Positions 52,327 to 62,372 are shown, numbered from the stretch's first letter. The stretch is 64,000 nt of DNA from Chitinophaga flava (GCF_003308995.1 NZ_QFFJ01000001.1:2046001-2110000); one strand, 5' to 3'. Program-made: numbers and translations. The notes: a model not told the origin generated them from the sequence alone.

Positions 52327-53352
52327 CTAGAAAGAGGGGCAGATAGTAGCCCTTTTGGCGTTATTGAAGCTGCGATTGGAATACAATCCACTGTAAACCA
52401 GGCCGATTTCATAAGCACCCCGACGGCTGTTGGAAGTAGCCAGGTTGGAGGTGGTCACGTCGTAACTGAACTGCAGCTTTATATTACTAAGCTGATATCC
52501 TACCAAAAACACCGCTGCATCTTTAGCCCGGTAGTAAATACCGCCAGACACCTGTTTGTCGCCGTCACCAGAAAGGTTATAAGCGGCACTCAACCCGATC
52601 ACAAATTCATGTGTATTAGCCTGCTGGGAATAGTAAGCACTGGGGTTGATGATCAGCACGTCACTGGTTTTGATACTGGCATTCAGGAAGCCCGTATACC
52701 GGCGTGAGATCTTGTTATCACCGTCATAGAAAGTTTCCCGGGGCGTATTGATATGTTGAACTGCAAGACCAGTGTTGATATACAAATTTTCTGTCGGGAA
52801 ATAGGCGTAGTTCATTCCCACATTCATATCAAAATAGTTAACGGCCGACTGCGTGAAAGGCTCAGCAGTAGGCATGCGGGAATCAAAAAACTTTCCATTC
52901 CACTGGTCACCGAAGGTAAGCTTGGTAATGTCTACCCGTTTACCAGCAGATCCGGCCTGAAAGCCCAGCGACAGCAAGCTACTTTCGCCCAGCAGCTGAT
53001 GATAAGCCACTGAGGCGTATCCTTTGGTAGATGTCAGATTACCGCTTCCGGCCACATCCCGCAGGATTACAGCACCTACACCTACCCAGCCATAGATAAG
53101 CTTTTCCCTCAACAACTGCAGGTCTCCATAGGCCGACATCGTCTTGTAAGGAACAGGGACACTACTCCACTGGTCACGGTAATTGATACCGACACGGAAG
53201 TTTCCGTCAGGGATAAAACCGGTGTTCGCCGGATTGGTGGTTAACGGTGAATTGAAATACTGGGAAAAGTGCAGGTCCTGAGCGGATACACTTACAGAAA
53301 CCAACATTCCAACTATCCATACTACCGTGATGTTAACAATCAACTTCTTCAT
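52327..53352 (-). CDS. PorP/SprF-family T9SS-associated outer-membrane protein
   Basis: The 341-residue protein has a signal peptide (to SVSAQ, about residue 25) and the hallmark QDLHFSQYFNSPLTTNPANT and YRDQWSSVPVPYKT, then a barrel with YDVTTSNL near the end. It starts 6 bases after the type B adhesin gene ends and is its probable secretion partner. It is a paralogue of the PorP/SprF protein at 37692, with the same gene order relative to its cargo. Confidence 0.92.
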   Translation of the reverse strand: MKKLIVNITVVWIVGMLVSVSVSAQDLHFSQYFNSPLTTNPANTGFIPDGNFRVGINYRDQWSSVPVPYKTMSAYGDLQLLREKLIYGWVGVGAVILRDVAGSGNLTSTKGYASVAYHQLLGESSLLSLGFQAGSAGKRVDITKLTFGDQWNGKFFDSRMPTAEPFTQSAVNYFDMNVGMNYAYFPTENLYINTGLAVQHINTPRETFYDGDNKISRRYTGFLNASIKTSDVLIINPSAYYSQQANTHEFVIGLSAAYNLSGDGDKQVSGGIYYRAKDAAVFLVGYQLSNIKLQFSYDVTTSNLATSNSRRGAYEIGLVYSGLYSNRSFNNAKRATICPSF

Positions 53353-53358
53353 GGCTCA

Positions 53359-56300
53359 TCATCTTAACAAGGTTACATTTCCTGTCTTACTGCCTTTTGT
53401 GCCATCAGTAAACTCGAGGCTTACCACATAGGCATATGCGTCAATGGGCTGCAGTTCACCCTTATACCGGCCATCCCAGCCAATTCTGGGGTCTGAACTT
53501 TCAAAAACCAACTGACCCCAGCGATTGAATATTTTCAGATTGAATTTCGTTGCACCAAAAGCCTTCACATAGAATACATCATTTACACCGTCATTGTTTG
53601 GAGAAAATGCCGATGGCACATCAAATAAAGGCACTACAATCGCACTCACCTGTTTACAGGTGGTTTCCGTACAACCTTCCGGATTGGAAGAAGTCAGACA
53701 CACGTTATATGTCCCCGTTCTCAGGTACTGATGTACCGGGTTCCAGATAGAAGTGGTATCTCCATCACCAAAGTTCCACAATGCACGGGTAGCACCTCCC
53801 TGAGACAGGTTGGTGAAAGTGACAGGTGTATTCTCTGTAGCCTTCGCCGGCGTAAAGTCGAAGTCTGCTGTAGGTGGCGGGGCTACCAACACCTTTTTGG
53901 TAATACTGTCTTTTTTATTGCAGGTGTTTTCATCCAGCGCCAGCAGTTTTACATTCCACAAACCAGCTGTATTAAACTTATGGGTAGGGTAAGGATCGCT
54001 GGATGTAGAACCATCGTCCTCGAACGTCCAGAGGAAGCTATCTCCACCCAATGTGCCATTATCGAGCTTCAGCTCGGTGCCCAAACAAACGGTGTCCGGC
54101 ATAGTAAACTGTGCAGTAACGTTAACGGCCACACGCAGTGGCTTGGTAATCGTTTCCGGTGCATTACAGAAGTTGGTGTCTACCAGCGTAAGGCTCACAT
54201 TGTAGATGCCAGGGGCACTAAACTTATGGGCATACGGGAACTTGGAAGGGCCTACATACTCCGGTTTGGAACCATCTCCCAGATCGAAGATAAAGGAGCT
54301 GTCGCCAAAGTGGCCGGCAGGCGTTGCATTACTGGTGAATAGATAAGCCAGGTCCTGACAGGGTTGCTGACGCTGGGCATCAAAATCAAATTTCGCTTCA
54401 TTATCGCCCAGTTTTATGTCGATATAGGCAGTATCGGCACCATTACAGCTGGCACGGTCTACTTTTACCAGCATAATGGTATAGCTACCTACGTTCTGGA
54501 ATGTATGTTTCACTGTGTCAGTTCCAATCACTACCGGTGAGCCATCTCCAAAATGCCATTCCCATCTTTCTGCCGAAAGACGGGTAGTATCCACAAAAGT
54601 GATTTCTTTAGGTGCACAGTAGTTCACTCTTCTGTTCAGCGTTTTAATACCTGCTTTAACACCATCGAGGTTAAAGGCTATTTTCAGTGCACCATAGTTA
54701 CAGCCCGGAGGCGGTGTACTGGAATAAGCACCGGGTGTGGTGGGATAACGGGGCTTGGCGCCGTTCTGGCTTACATTACACCAGGCACAGATACCCTGAT
54801 AGATCACACCGTTACGATCAAAGCGGCTGGTACCACCATCCACATGCTCATATAAACCATTACCGCCAAACCAGCTGCCAAACAACTGACTGGCCGCATC
54901 CCGCTGCAGCACAAAGAAATAAAAGTCCATACCGTCTGTTGTACTCTGGATGGCGTTTTTCTCCGGCAGCCCGAAAGTACCCGAGTTGGGGTAATGCAAT
55001 GAGTTGTTGATACCACCACCCCATCCGGACACATATACGTTTTCGCAGCGATCTACCAGGAAAGCGGTCGGTGAAATCGAAGGTGTCCCTGCAATTTGTC
55101 TCCTTTTACCAAAGGTAGTGGAGTATACAAAAGCGCTCAGATCGGGCTGTAACTTCACAATATACTGGAGTGAGTTATCATTGTAATCACCGGGGTTCAG
55201 CAGTTTAATGGGCCAGGTACCTTCTGTAGTACCCATTGCATATATGTAGCCGTTTTTATCCAGCTGGATACCATATACCTGATCCGCCGAAGGATCATCT
55301 GAACCCAGGAAGGTACTTTGCAGGATTTTAGTACCATCATTGGTAATATGGGCAATAAAGCCATCACATACTCCACCTCTGTAAGCGGGATAGATGACGC
55401 CGGGAGTGACCGGGAAATTACCACTGGCAGTACCACCAGCCACATACAGGGTATTGAGTTTGTTTAATGCTATCACATAAGCGGCATCTTCCGCAGAACC
55501 ACCCAGATAACTGGCCCATACCAGTCCACGGCACATAGGGTTGATCTTCATCACCACACCATCCTGAGAGCCTCCAAAGGTCCCCTGAAAAACACCGGCT
55601 GTTACCGGGAAATCAGAAGAACGGGTACAGCTGGCCACATAGATATATCCTGCATCATCGATCACTACTTCACTGCGGGCATCATCACCATAGTTACGAA
55701 GTAATACCCAGTCGCCGCCAGCACGGTTTTCACGCATGTTTACACCGTCATCACCACTGCCGGCGATGATCAGTGAGCCGATCAAACCCGTGCCTGTTGC
55801 ATTGAGTTTGGTGACTACAATATCCCATCCGCCTCTGTTGGTACCTTCAATTTTATCATAAGGATAGTTACCCGAAGTTGTTCTGCCGGAGATCACGAGG
55901 TTGCCCTGCTGATCTACGAAAAGACTGTGAGGCTGCTCCTGTCCGTCGCCGCCCAGGTAAGTGGCATAAATAAGCTTGGTCCCATTGGGATTGAACTTGG
56001 AGATCGCAATATCAAAAGCACCACCATTGAAGGCGGTTTTAAACGCGCCGGTAGTAACGGGATAACCATTATTGAATACGATACCGCCACCGTAGAAGTT
56101 TCCGGCATCATCATAGGTAGCCGTAAAGCCCCAGTTATCGGCACGGGAACCGGAAACGGTAGAAAACACATACACCGGGTCTATCACCAACGGATACGCC
56201 TGATTGTATTCTCCGGAGATCTTAAATCCTACCTTGTTGCCATTCAACCGATAAGATACTTTTACCGGCACACGCTGGTTATTCACATATTGGTAGGCGT

Positions 56301-57078
56301 ATGGCAGCTGTTCCAGCACATCGCCTACAGAAGTATGTACCAGTAGTTGTCCTTTTTTGATTTCCATTCCGGCGGCCCCTTCATACGACAGCTGTATTTT
56401 ATCGGGGTTGGCGCCCGCTGCCACAATGATATCATATTTCAGCTGGGAAGCATCGGAATATACGTGGGCGTCGATACCGGGATAGATGGATTTATACACC
56501 AGCCCCTGATACGATTTTACGTTGGAAGCCCATTTGGTGCGGTCGTTACCGATAAAGTAGTTGCTGATAGCTTCCTGTTGTTTTTCGGGGATGATTTCAG
56601 GGCTGGGGTTGGCGCCGATGAAATCTACCTTATAGGCATGTCCTCTTACATCAGGAAGACGGCCTGGTCTTGGTGGTGGTTTTTCGCCGCTGCTGACAGC
56701 AGGATTGTTCACAGACTTACCAGCTGATGCACTGTTTTTACCAACGATCACAGCTGATGCAGATGAGTCGGTTGCTGCACCATGTCCATGCATATACTCG
56801 TAAAGATCATGCATATCCTCCTTGCTGTACAGCATGAAAGTAAACCCTGTTTTTCTCAGGTATATATCGGCAGTACCAACATCTGATTTGTAAAGGACCT
56901 GCGGGTCCCACTGGCCTTTATTCTCGATAAAGTTCAATGGCGTGAAATTGGTTTGCTGTTGTCCCCGGGCCTTATATCCGGTAAACAACAGAAGAATCAT
57001 CATTCCAGCAAGGCCGCTCGGGAGGGTAAATTTCAACGGGATAAAATTTATTTTAATGCTAAAAAAACCAATATACAT
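53359..57078 (-). CDS. Beta-propeller and PKD surface protein with type B T9SS sorting domain
   Basis: The 1239-residue protein starts with a hydrophobic signal region (about 20-38, GLAGMMILLLFTGYKA). An N-terminal domain (about 45-310) begins with NFIENKGQWDPQVLYKSD and contains YFIGNDRTKWASNV, as in DUF7948 proteins. It is followed by SBBP-type beta-propeller repeats (to about 760, YATYLGGDGQEQPHSLFVDQ and LGGSAEDAAYVIALNKLNTL), four PKD-like domains (WHFGDGSP, FDLGDGSK, WTFEDDGST, WNFGDGDT), and a type B C-terminal domain (SAFSPNNDGVNDVFYVK, FNRWGQLVFE, GNVTLLR). It is a predicted T9SS-exported surface protein, transcribed just before its PorP/SprF partner. Confidence 0.9.
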   Translation of the reverse strand: MYIGFFSIKINFIPLKFTLPSGLAGMMILLLFTGYKARGQQQTNFTPLNFIENKGQWDPQVLYKSDVGTADIYLRKTGFTFMLYSKEDMHDLYEYMHGHGAATDSSASAVIVGKNSASAGKSVNNPAVSSGEKPPPRPGRLPDVRGHAYKVDFIGANPSPEIIPEKQQEAISNYFIGNDRTKWASNVKSYQGLVYKSIYPGIDAHVYSDASQLKYDIIVAAGANPDKIQLSYEGAAGMEIKKGQLLVHTSVGDVLEQLPYAYQYVNNQRVPVKVSYRLNGNKVGFKISGEYNQAYPLVIDPVYVFSTVSGSRADNWGFTATYDDAGNFYGGGIVFNNGYPVTTGAFKTAFNGGAFDIAISKFNPNGTKLIYATYLGGDGQEQPHSLFVDQQGNLVISGRTTSGNYPYDKIEGTNRGGWDIVVTKLNATGTGLIGSLIIAGSGDDGVNMRENRAGGDWVLLRNYGDDARSEVVIDDAGYIYVASCTRSSDFPVTAGVFQGTFGGSQDGVVMKINPMCRGLVWASYLGGSAEDAAYVIALNKLNTLYVAGGTASGNFPVTPGVIYPAYRGGVCDGFIAHITNDGTKILQSTFLGSDDPSADQVYGIQLDKNGYIYAMGTTEGTWPIKLLNPGDYNDNSLQYIVKLQPDLSAFVYSTTFGKRRQIAGTPSISPTAFLVDRCENVYVSGWGGGINNSLHYPNSGTFGLPEKNAIQSTTDGMDFYFFVLQRDAASQLFGSWFGGNGLYEHVDGGTSRFDRNGVIYQGICAWCNVSQNGAKPRYPTTPGAYSSTPPPGCNYGALKIAFNLDGVKAGIKTLNRRVNYCAPKEITFVDTTRLSAERWEWHFGDGSPVVIGTDTVKHTFQNVGSYTIMLVKVDRASCNGADTAYIDIKLGDNEAKFDFDAQRQQPCQDLAYLFTSNATPAGHFGDSSFIFDLGDGSKPEYVGPSKFPYAHKFSAPGIYNVSLTLVDTNFCNAPETITKPLRVAVNVTAQFTMPDTVCLGTELKLDNGTLGGDSFLWTFEDDGSTSSDPYPTHKFNTAGLWNVKLLALDENTCNKKDSITKKVLVAPPPTADFDFTPAKATENTPVTFTNLSQGGATRALWNFGDGDTTSIWNPVHQYLRTGTYNVCLTSSNPEGCTETTCKQVSAIVVPLFDVPSAFSPNNDGVNDVFYVKAFGATKFNLKIFNRWGQLVFESSDPRIGWDGRYKGELQPIDAYAYVVSLEFTDGTKGSKTGNVTLLR

Positions 57079-57200
57079 CTATAAACGCAGAAGCCCATTA
57101 AATTGTTACGGGCACTCACTATAATACCGCTGTCCTCACGATAGTTTTCAGGGCCTATACTATTAACTAAGACTGTATAAATTAATAAACGTTAAAAGCG

Positions 57201-59369
57201 TCAGGAAATTTTACTCCATTGAGATTTCCCGCGCTGAAGGGCTAAATATTCCTTTAAGCCTTGATTCTCAGGCAGGACGAGGTCTGTATCTTCTGATAGA
57301 ATTTTTTCAGCGCTTACACGGGCAGCATCCAGGATAGCTTTATCCTGCAGAATATCAGCCAGTTTGAAATCCAGTACGCCGCTCTGGCGGGTACCTTCGA
57401 TATCGCCCGGGCCACGAAGCTCCATATCTTTTTCTGAGATAATAAAACCGTTGTTGGTCTGCACCATTACGTTGATACGTTCTTTAGAAACCTGGCCCAG
57501 CTTATTACCTGTCATCAGGATACAGAAAGACTGTTCAGCACCGCGGCCTACGCGGCCTCTCAGCTGGTGAAGCTGCGACAGACCAAAGCGTTCAGTACTT
57601 TCAATCACCATCACGGAAGCATTGGGCACATTCACGCCTACTTCAATCACGGTGGTGGCCACCATGATGTTGGTATCGCCGGATACAAAGCGCTGCATGT
57701 TGGTTTCCCGCATCTCTGCAGGCTGGCGGCCATGTACCATGCTGATATAGTACTGTGGTTCAGGGAAAAACGCTTTCACTTCCTCATAACCTTTCATGAG
57801 GTTTTCATAATCCATTTTCTCACTGTCTTCAATCAGCGGGTATACGATATAAGCCTGGCGGCCTTTTTTGATTTCTTCCCGGATGAAGTCCATCACCTGC
57901 GGACGCTGGAATTCAGTGCGATGTACCGTAGTAATTGGTTTTCTGCCGGGAGGCATTTCATCGATAACGGAAACGTCAAGATCTCCGTAGATGGTCATGG
58001 CCAGCGTTCTTGGTATAGGCGTGGCCGTCATGACCAGTATATGAGGGGGTATATCGTTTTTTTCCCATAGCCGTGCCCGTTGGGCTACCCCAAAACGGTG
58101 CTGTTCATCTGCGATGGCCATTCCCAGGTTCTGGAATACCACTTCTTTTTCCAACAGGGCATGTGTCCCTACCAGGAAATGAATACTGCCATCAGCGATG
58201 CCGGCCAGTATCTGTTTACGGGCCTTGCCTTTGACACTACCGGTCAACAGTGCAATCTTAACATCCATAGGCTGAAGCAGCTCCGCCAGGCCTTTATAGT
58301 GCTGTTGTGCGAGGATTTCCGTAGGAGCCATCAGACAGGCCTGGAAACCGTTATCTTTTGCCAGCAGCATAGACAACAGGGCCACCATGGTTTTACCACT
58401 GCCCACATCACCCTGTAACAGGCGGTTCATCTGACGGCCATGCACGGTGTCCATCCGGATTTCCTTCAGCACTCTTTTTTGTGCGCCGGTGAGGTCAAAA
58501 GGCAGATGATGATTGTAAAATTCGTTGAACGATTCTCCTACTGCTCCAAACACATAACCCTGCGAGAGCTTATGCCTTTTGATTTTCAGACGGCATATGC
58601 GTATCTGGGCAATAAACAATTCTTCAAATTTCAGGCGTCGTTGTGCCTGGCGTGCATCCTCTTCACCAGCAGGAAGGTGTATCTTGAAATACGCCATGGA
58701 TCTGGGCATCAGCCGGTATTGCTGTAACACTTCCACCGGAATATTCTCCCTTACTTCCATAGGTGACATCTGTTCGAGCAATGCCTTCGTCAGTTTTCCA
58801 ATAGCCTTTGCCGTTAGTCCGCGTGCTTTCAGTTTTTCGGTAGTGGAATATACGGGTTCCAGGAACTGTTTGCCGGAGGCTATTTCTTCTGTGAGCAAGT
58901 CCATCTCCGGGTGCGCCAGTTGTGGCACGCCATTGAATACAGAGATGCGGCCATACACCAGATAAGCTACATTTTCGCGCAGCGCTTTCTGCATCCACTG
59001 CCATCCCTGAAACCACACCAGCTCTATCACACCGGTTTCATCTTTAAAAGTAGCTACCAGTCTTTTTCCTCTGTTTTCACCCACTACTTCCATCCGGAGA
59101 ATGCGCCCACGTATCTGCACAAAATCTTCATATCCACTAAGGGAAGATATCTTGTCTATTTTCGTACGGTCTACATAGCGGAAAGGAAAATACTGTAGCA
59201 GATCGCCAAAGGTATGCACACCGATTTCCTTCCGCAACAGTTCTCCCTTCTGCGGGCCTACACCTTTGAGGTATTCAATCGGGTTGGATAATATGGCAGT
59301 GAAAGTAGAAATAGTTAACTGTTTTTTAATGAGCCACGAAGATAACCAATCAGCGTAGACTGATTTCAA
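57201..59369 (-). CDS. recG: ATP-dependent DNA helicase RecG
   Basis: The 722-residue superfamily 2 helicase has the wedge-domain opening LSNPIEYLKGVGPQKGELLR, OB-fold region, Walker A GDVGSGKT, DEQH in ADEQHRFGVAQR, TATPIPRTL, and C-terminal RGRVGRG and GPGDIEGTRQSG. It remodels stalled forks and Holliday junctions. No ATG or GTG lies between the upstream stop and the first conserved residues; the nearest standard start is a TTG at 59369. An ATT at 59310-59312 would give IleSTFTAILSNP, close to the usual short RecG N-terminus, as an alternative rare start. The true start is uncertain. Confidence 0.95.
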   Translation of the reverse strand: MKSVYADWLSSWLIKKQLTISTFTAILSNPIEYLKGVGPQKGELLRKEIGVHTFGDLLQYFPFRYVDRTKIDKISSLSGYEDFVQIRGRILRMEVVGENRGKRLVATFKDETGVIELVWFQGWQWMQKALRENVAYLVYGRISVFNGVPQLAHPEMDLLTEEIASGKQFLEPVYSTTEKLKARGLTAKAIGKLTKALLEQMSPMEVRENIPVEVLQQYRLMPRSMAYFKIHLPAGEEDARQAQRRLKFEELFIAQIRICRLKIKRHKLSQGYVFGAVGESFNEFYNHHLPFDLTGAQKRVLKEIRMDTVHGRQMNRLLQGDVGSGKTMVALLSMLLAKDNGFQACLMAPTEILAQQHYKGLAELLQPMDVKIALLTGSVKGKARKQILAGIADGSIHFLVGTHALLEKEVVFQNLGMAIADEQHRFGVAQRARLWEKNDIPPHILVMTATPIPRTLAMTIYGDLDVSVIDEMPPGRKPITTVHRTEFQRPQVMDFIREEIKKGRQAYIVYPLIEDSEKMDYENLMKGYEEVKAFFPEPQYYISMVHGRQPAEMRETNMQRFVSGDTNIMVATTVIEVGVNVPNASVMVIESTERFGLSQLHQLRGRVGRGAEQSFCILMTGNKLGQVSKERINVMVQTNNGFIISEKDMELRGPGDIEGTRQSGVLDFKLADILQDKAILDAARVSAEKILSEDTDLVLPENQGLKEYLALQRGKSQWSKIS

Positions 59370-59379
59370 TGATAGCAGG

Positions 59380-59434
59380 ATGTTTTTTAAAAAGATTAGC
59401 GAAGATGAAAGCTATGACAGCTTTTATCTTCGCT
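59380..59434 (-). terminator. Terminator of the citrate synthase gene
   Basis: Imperfect 16-base arms (AGCGAAGAT-AAAGCT and complement, 59398-59413 and 59419-59434) are followed on the minus strand by AATCTTTTTAAAAAAC. A palindrome TTCCGTTACGGAA lies just before it. It overlaps the recG leader. Confidence 0.75.
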
Positions 59435-59457
59435 AAGTATATTGTTCCGTAACGGAA

Positions 59458-60783
59458 TTATTCTGCGTCAGCAGTTACTTTACCTTCTACGAACTGTTTC
59501 ATCCATTCAGTGGTAACAGATTTAGGTCTTTCCAGAGAGAGGCCCAATCCTCTGTCCCAGCAGAGAGATGCCAGTACGCCCAGTGCACGGGAAACGCCGA
59601 ACAGTACGGTGTAGAATTCATATTCCACCATTCCGTAATGTACCAGCAATGCGCCGGAGTGAGCGTCTACGTTTGGCCATGGGTTTTTCACCTTGCCCAG
59701 TTCCTGCAGGATTGGTGGTACGGTTTCGTATACTGTCCATACGATTTTCACCAGTTCATCATTAGGCAGGTGTTTTTTAGCAAACTCCATCTGCGCAGTA
59801 AAGCGGGGATCAGTTTTACGCAGTACAGCGTGACCATAACCTGGTACTACTTTACCTTCCGCCAGGGTTTTACGAACGTATGCTTCGATTTGTTCTTTGG
59901 TAGGCATGCCACCACCCAGTTCTTCACGCATAGAGAGTATCCATTTGATCACTTCCTGGTTGGCCAGGCCATGCAGCGGACCTGCGAGACCGTTCATACC
60001 AGCGGAAAATGACAGATAAGCATCGCTGAGGGCAGAACCTACGAGGTGTGTCGTGTGTGCGCTCACGTTACCACCTTCGTGGTCGGCGTGGATCACCATG
60101 TACAGGCGCATCAGTTCTTTAAATCCTTCGTCAGAATAACCCAACATATGAGCGAAGTTACCTGCCCAGTCGAGCATGCCATTAGGCTGGATATGCTGAC
60201 CGCCTTTGTATTTGCGGCGATAGATGTAGGCAGCGATACGAGGGAGACGGGCGATGAGGTTCATCGTGTCTTCGTACATATAGCTCCAGTAGTCTTTTTT
60301 ATTGATTCCTTCGGCATATGCTTTTGCAAAAAGAGATTCTGTTTGCAGCGCCATGATACCTACGGTAAACATAGTCATTGGGTGAGTAGTGATCGGCAGG
60401 GCTTCAATAGCGTCAAATACGTGGTTGGGTACATGAGAACGACGGCCCCACATGCTGGATAAATACTGCACATCTGCTTCAGTAGGCAGTTCACCAATCA
60501 GCATCAGATAAAACAACCCCTCCGGTAATGGTTCTGCACCACCTGGCGCTTTTGGTAAATGTTCCCTCAGTTCTGGAATCGAGTACCCACGAAAGCGGAT
60601 ACCTTCGTTGGCGTCCAGCAGGGAGGTTTCCGTTACGATGCCAGTAATACCGCGCATACCCTGGTAAACCTGCGCAATAGTTACGTCCTCAATTTTTTTT
60701 GATCCATGATTTTTTACCAGGTCCTTTACTTCAACGTTAAGATCATCTGCTTTAACCTTGAATTTTTCTTTTATGTACCCCAT
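59458..60783 (-). CDS. gltA: Citrate synthase, eukaryotic-type
   Basis: The 441-residue enzyme has all catalytic residues: His in GPLHGLANQEV, His in GYGHAVLRKTDPR and Asp in VDAHSGALLVHYG. The long matches to mitochondrial citrate synthase (VVPGYGHAVLRKTDPR, GVSRALGVLA, LERPKSVTT, and ALQTESLFAKAYAEGI) place it in the eukaryote-like type I branch rather than the hexameric NADH-regulated bacterial type. It condenses oxaloacetate and acetyl-CoA in the TCA cycle. The ATG at 60783 (MGYIKEKF) is used; an ATG at 60813 lies upstream. An exact -7 box is at 60828-60835. Confidence 0.95.
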   Translation of the reverse strand: MGYIKEKFKVKADDLNVEVKDLVKNHGSKKIEDVTIAQVYQGMRGITGIVTETSLLDANEGIRFRGYSIPELREHLPKAPGGAEPLPEGLFYLMLIGELPTEADVQYLSSMWGRRSHVPNHVFDAIEALPITTHPMTMFTVGIMALQTESLFAKAYAEGINKKDYWSYMYEDTMNLIARLPRIAAYIYRRKYKGGQHIQPNGMLDWAGNFAHMLGYSDEGFKELMRLYMVIHADHEGGNVSAHTTHLVGSALSDAYLSFSAGMNGLAGPLHGLANQEVIKWILSMREELGGGMPTKEQIEAYVRKTLAEGKVVPGYGHAVLRKTDPRFTAQMEFAKKHLPNDELVKIVWTVYETVPPILQELGKVKNPWPNVDAHSGALLVHYGMVEYEFYTVLFGVSRALGVLASLCWDRGLGLSLERPKSVTTEWMKQFVEGKVTADAE

Positions 60784-60827
60784 TTTACTGCTATTGTTTA
60801 TAAATGAAAACAAAATCGATCAATTGT

Positions 60828-60835
60828 CAAAAGTA
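60828..60835 (-). promoter_or_regulatory. -7 promoter box for citrate synthase
   Basis: TACTTTTG on the minus strand, 45 bases before the ATG at 60783. No clear -33 TTTG was found at the expected distance. Confidence 0.5.
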
Positions 60836-61190
60836 ATGATTTGTTAACGAAGTTACCACCATTCAATGGTATTTAATGTCAATTTAACAACCAGACAACC
60901 AATGCATGACTGTAAAAACTACCGCAGCAAAAACACTATAACATTATTAATTATCAATTATTTACAAGTAGTAAAATATTATCACCCATTAAGCGTTAAA
61001 GAAATGTAAATTTTTTCAGAATGAATTGAAAATATTGAAAGAAGCAACGCTGAAATTTCATTTTCATTCATTGATTTGGACAATTTCCGTATACATGACC
61101 GATTAGGAATACATGGAAACTATAAGGAAGGCTAAATCAGCCAATCCCACTATGGCCGGGTGAAAATTGCAGACATTGTTTCGGCACTTT

Positions 61191-61230
61191 AAAAATAAAA
61201 AACGGGGCTGACCAGTACTGGTCAGCCCCG
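61191..61230 (-). terminator. Terminator of the LptF/G gene with a perfect palindrome
   Basis: A 28-base perfect palindrome with no loop bases to spare (61203-61230, centre AGT/ACT) is followed on the minus strand by TTTTTTATTTTT. It ends the tgt-lptF/G transcript. Confidence 0.9.
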
Positions 61231-61254
61231 CTTATGTTGAAAAGGGAAAAATCA

Positions 61255-62334
61255 TCATTTAGGTGCGCGGCGGTACAGATACAACGCCAGTCCGCCAAAG
61301 AGGAAATTGGGTATCCACACAGCCACCAGCGGGTTGAGATCCGCTTTGGTACTGAACACAGTAGTGAACTGCATCAGGATAATGTAGCTGGCACTGATCA
61401 CGATACCTACGGCCAGATGCAGCCCGCTGCCACCTCTCACCTTTTTGGCTGCGATAATACCGCCGATAATGGTGAGGATGACCACGGCCGCTGCCGCGGC
61501 TGTTCTCCGGTAGTATTCCACCCAGTAGGTATTAAGCCCTTCGGAGCCACGGATGGCTTCGCGATTAATATATTTGCGCAGATCCGGTGTTGTCATGGCT
61601 TCCTGCAGGTTTTTCACCTCCAGCAGATCTTTAGGCACCAAAGGAATTTTAAGGGTAGAGTCCTGCAGGCTGACCCATTTTTCCTTGAGACCATCCATAT
61701 GCCGTACAGACACATAATCGAGCCTCCAGGCTCTTTTGGTGGAATCCCAGGTGATCCTGTCTGCTCTCAGTTTGGTAGTCAGTTGTTGTCCGTTTACTCT
61801 TTCCAGTATGAAATTGCTGCCACTCTTATAGTTAGGATCGTAGGTACCGAAGGTAACGTAAGTAAAGCTGTCGATACGGCTGGTACGATCGTATTGCGAC
61901 GTCTGATTATCCGGAGTACGGATCCTTGTATTTTCGAAAGTGGTGCGGATACGGTTGGCATTGGGTACTACCCAGTAGTTGGCCAGCCAGAGGATACCAC
62001 CAAACAGGAAGGCACCTACCCAGTAAGGGCGTAAAAAACGGCGGAAACTCACGCCGGCGCTCAGGATAGCGATGATCTCCGAGCGATACGCCATTTTGGA
62101 GGTAAAAAAGATAACGGAAATGAAGATAAACAGGGGAAACAGCAAGGCGGCAATATGCGGGATAAAGCCAAAGTAATAATCCACGATCACATCGTGGAGG
62201 GATATATTATACTTAATGAAATCATCTATCTTCTCTGTAATATCGATCACTACGGAAATGACCAGCAATATCATCAGGGAATAAATAAACGTTCCAATGA
62301 GCTTGCGTAAAATGTACCAGTCTATTTTAGTCAT
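61255..62334 (-). CDS. LptF/LptG-family permease
   Basis: The 359-residue membrane protein has the LptF/G pattern: three N-terminal TM segments (TFIYSLMILLVISVVIDITE, AALLFPLFIFISVIFFTS, FLFGGILWLANYWVVP), a periplasmic beta-jellyroll domain (about 125-265), and three C-terminal TM segments. The N-terminus MTKIDWYILRKLIGTF is typical of the family. It drives lipopolysaccharide transport across the periplasm with LptB. It follows tgt by 38 bases. Confidence 0.92.
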   Translation of the reverse strand: MTKIDWYILRKLIGTFIYSLMILLVISVVIDITEKIDDFIKYNISLHDVIVDYYFGFIPHIAALLFPLFIFISVIFFTSKMAYRSEIIAILSAGVSFRRFLRPYWVGAFLFGGILWLANYWVVPNANRIRTTFENTRIRTPDNQTSQYDRTSRIDSFTYVTFGTYDPNYKSGSNFILERVNGQQLTTKLRADRITWDSTKRAWRLDYVSVRHMDGLKEKWVSLQDSTLKIPLVPKDLLEVKNLQEAMTTPDLRKYINREAIRGSEGLNTYWVEYYRRTAAAAAVVILTIIGGIIAAKKVRGGSGLHLAVGIVISASYIILMQFTTVFSTKADLNPLVAVWIPNFLFGGLALYLYRRAPK

Positions 62335-62372
62335 GAGCCCAAAGATATTAGTTTATTTTATAGTCCGAACTT

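Larger units (their letters stand above)
60784..61254. other. 471-base intergenic region upstream of citrate synthase
   Basis: AT-rich, with no convincing ORF on either strand. It contains the citrate synthase promoter at its left end and the terminator palindrome of the LptF/G gene at its right end. The middle (60880-61190) shows nothing I can name. Confidence 0.6.

Noticed and set aside
60880..61190. Possible gene or RNA in the AT-rich middle of the intergenic region before citrate synthase
   Set aside because: Only very short ORFs and no stable hairpin were found.
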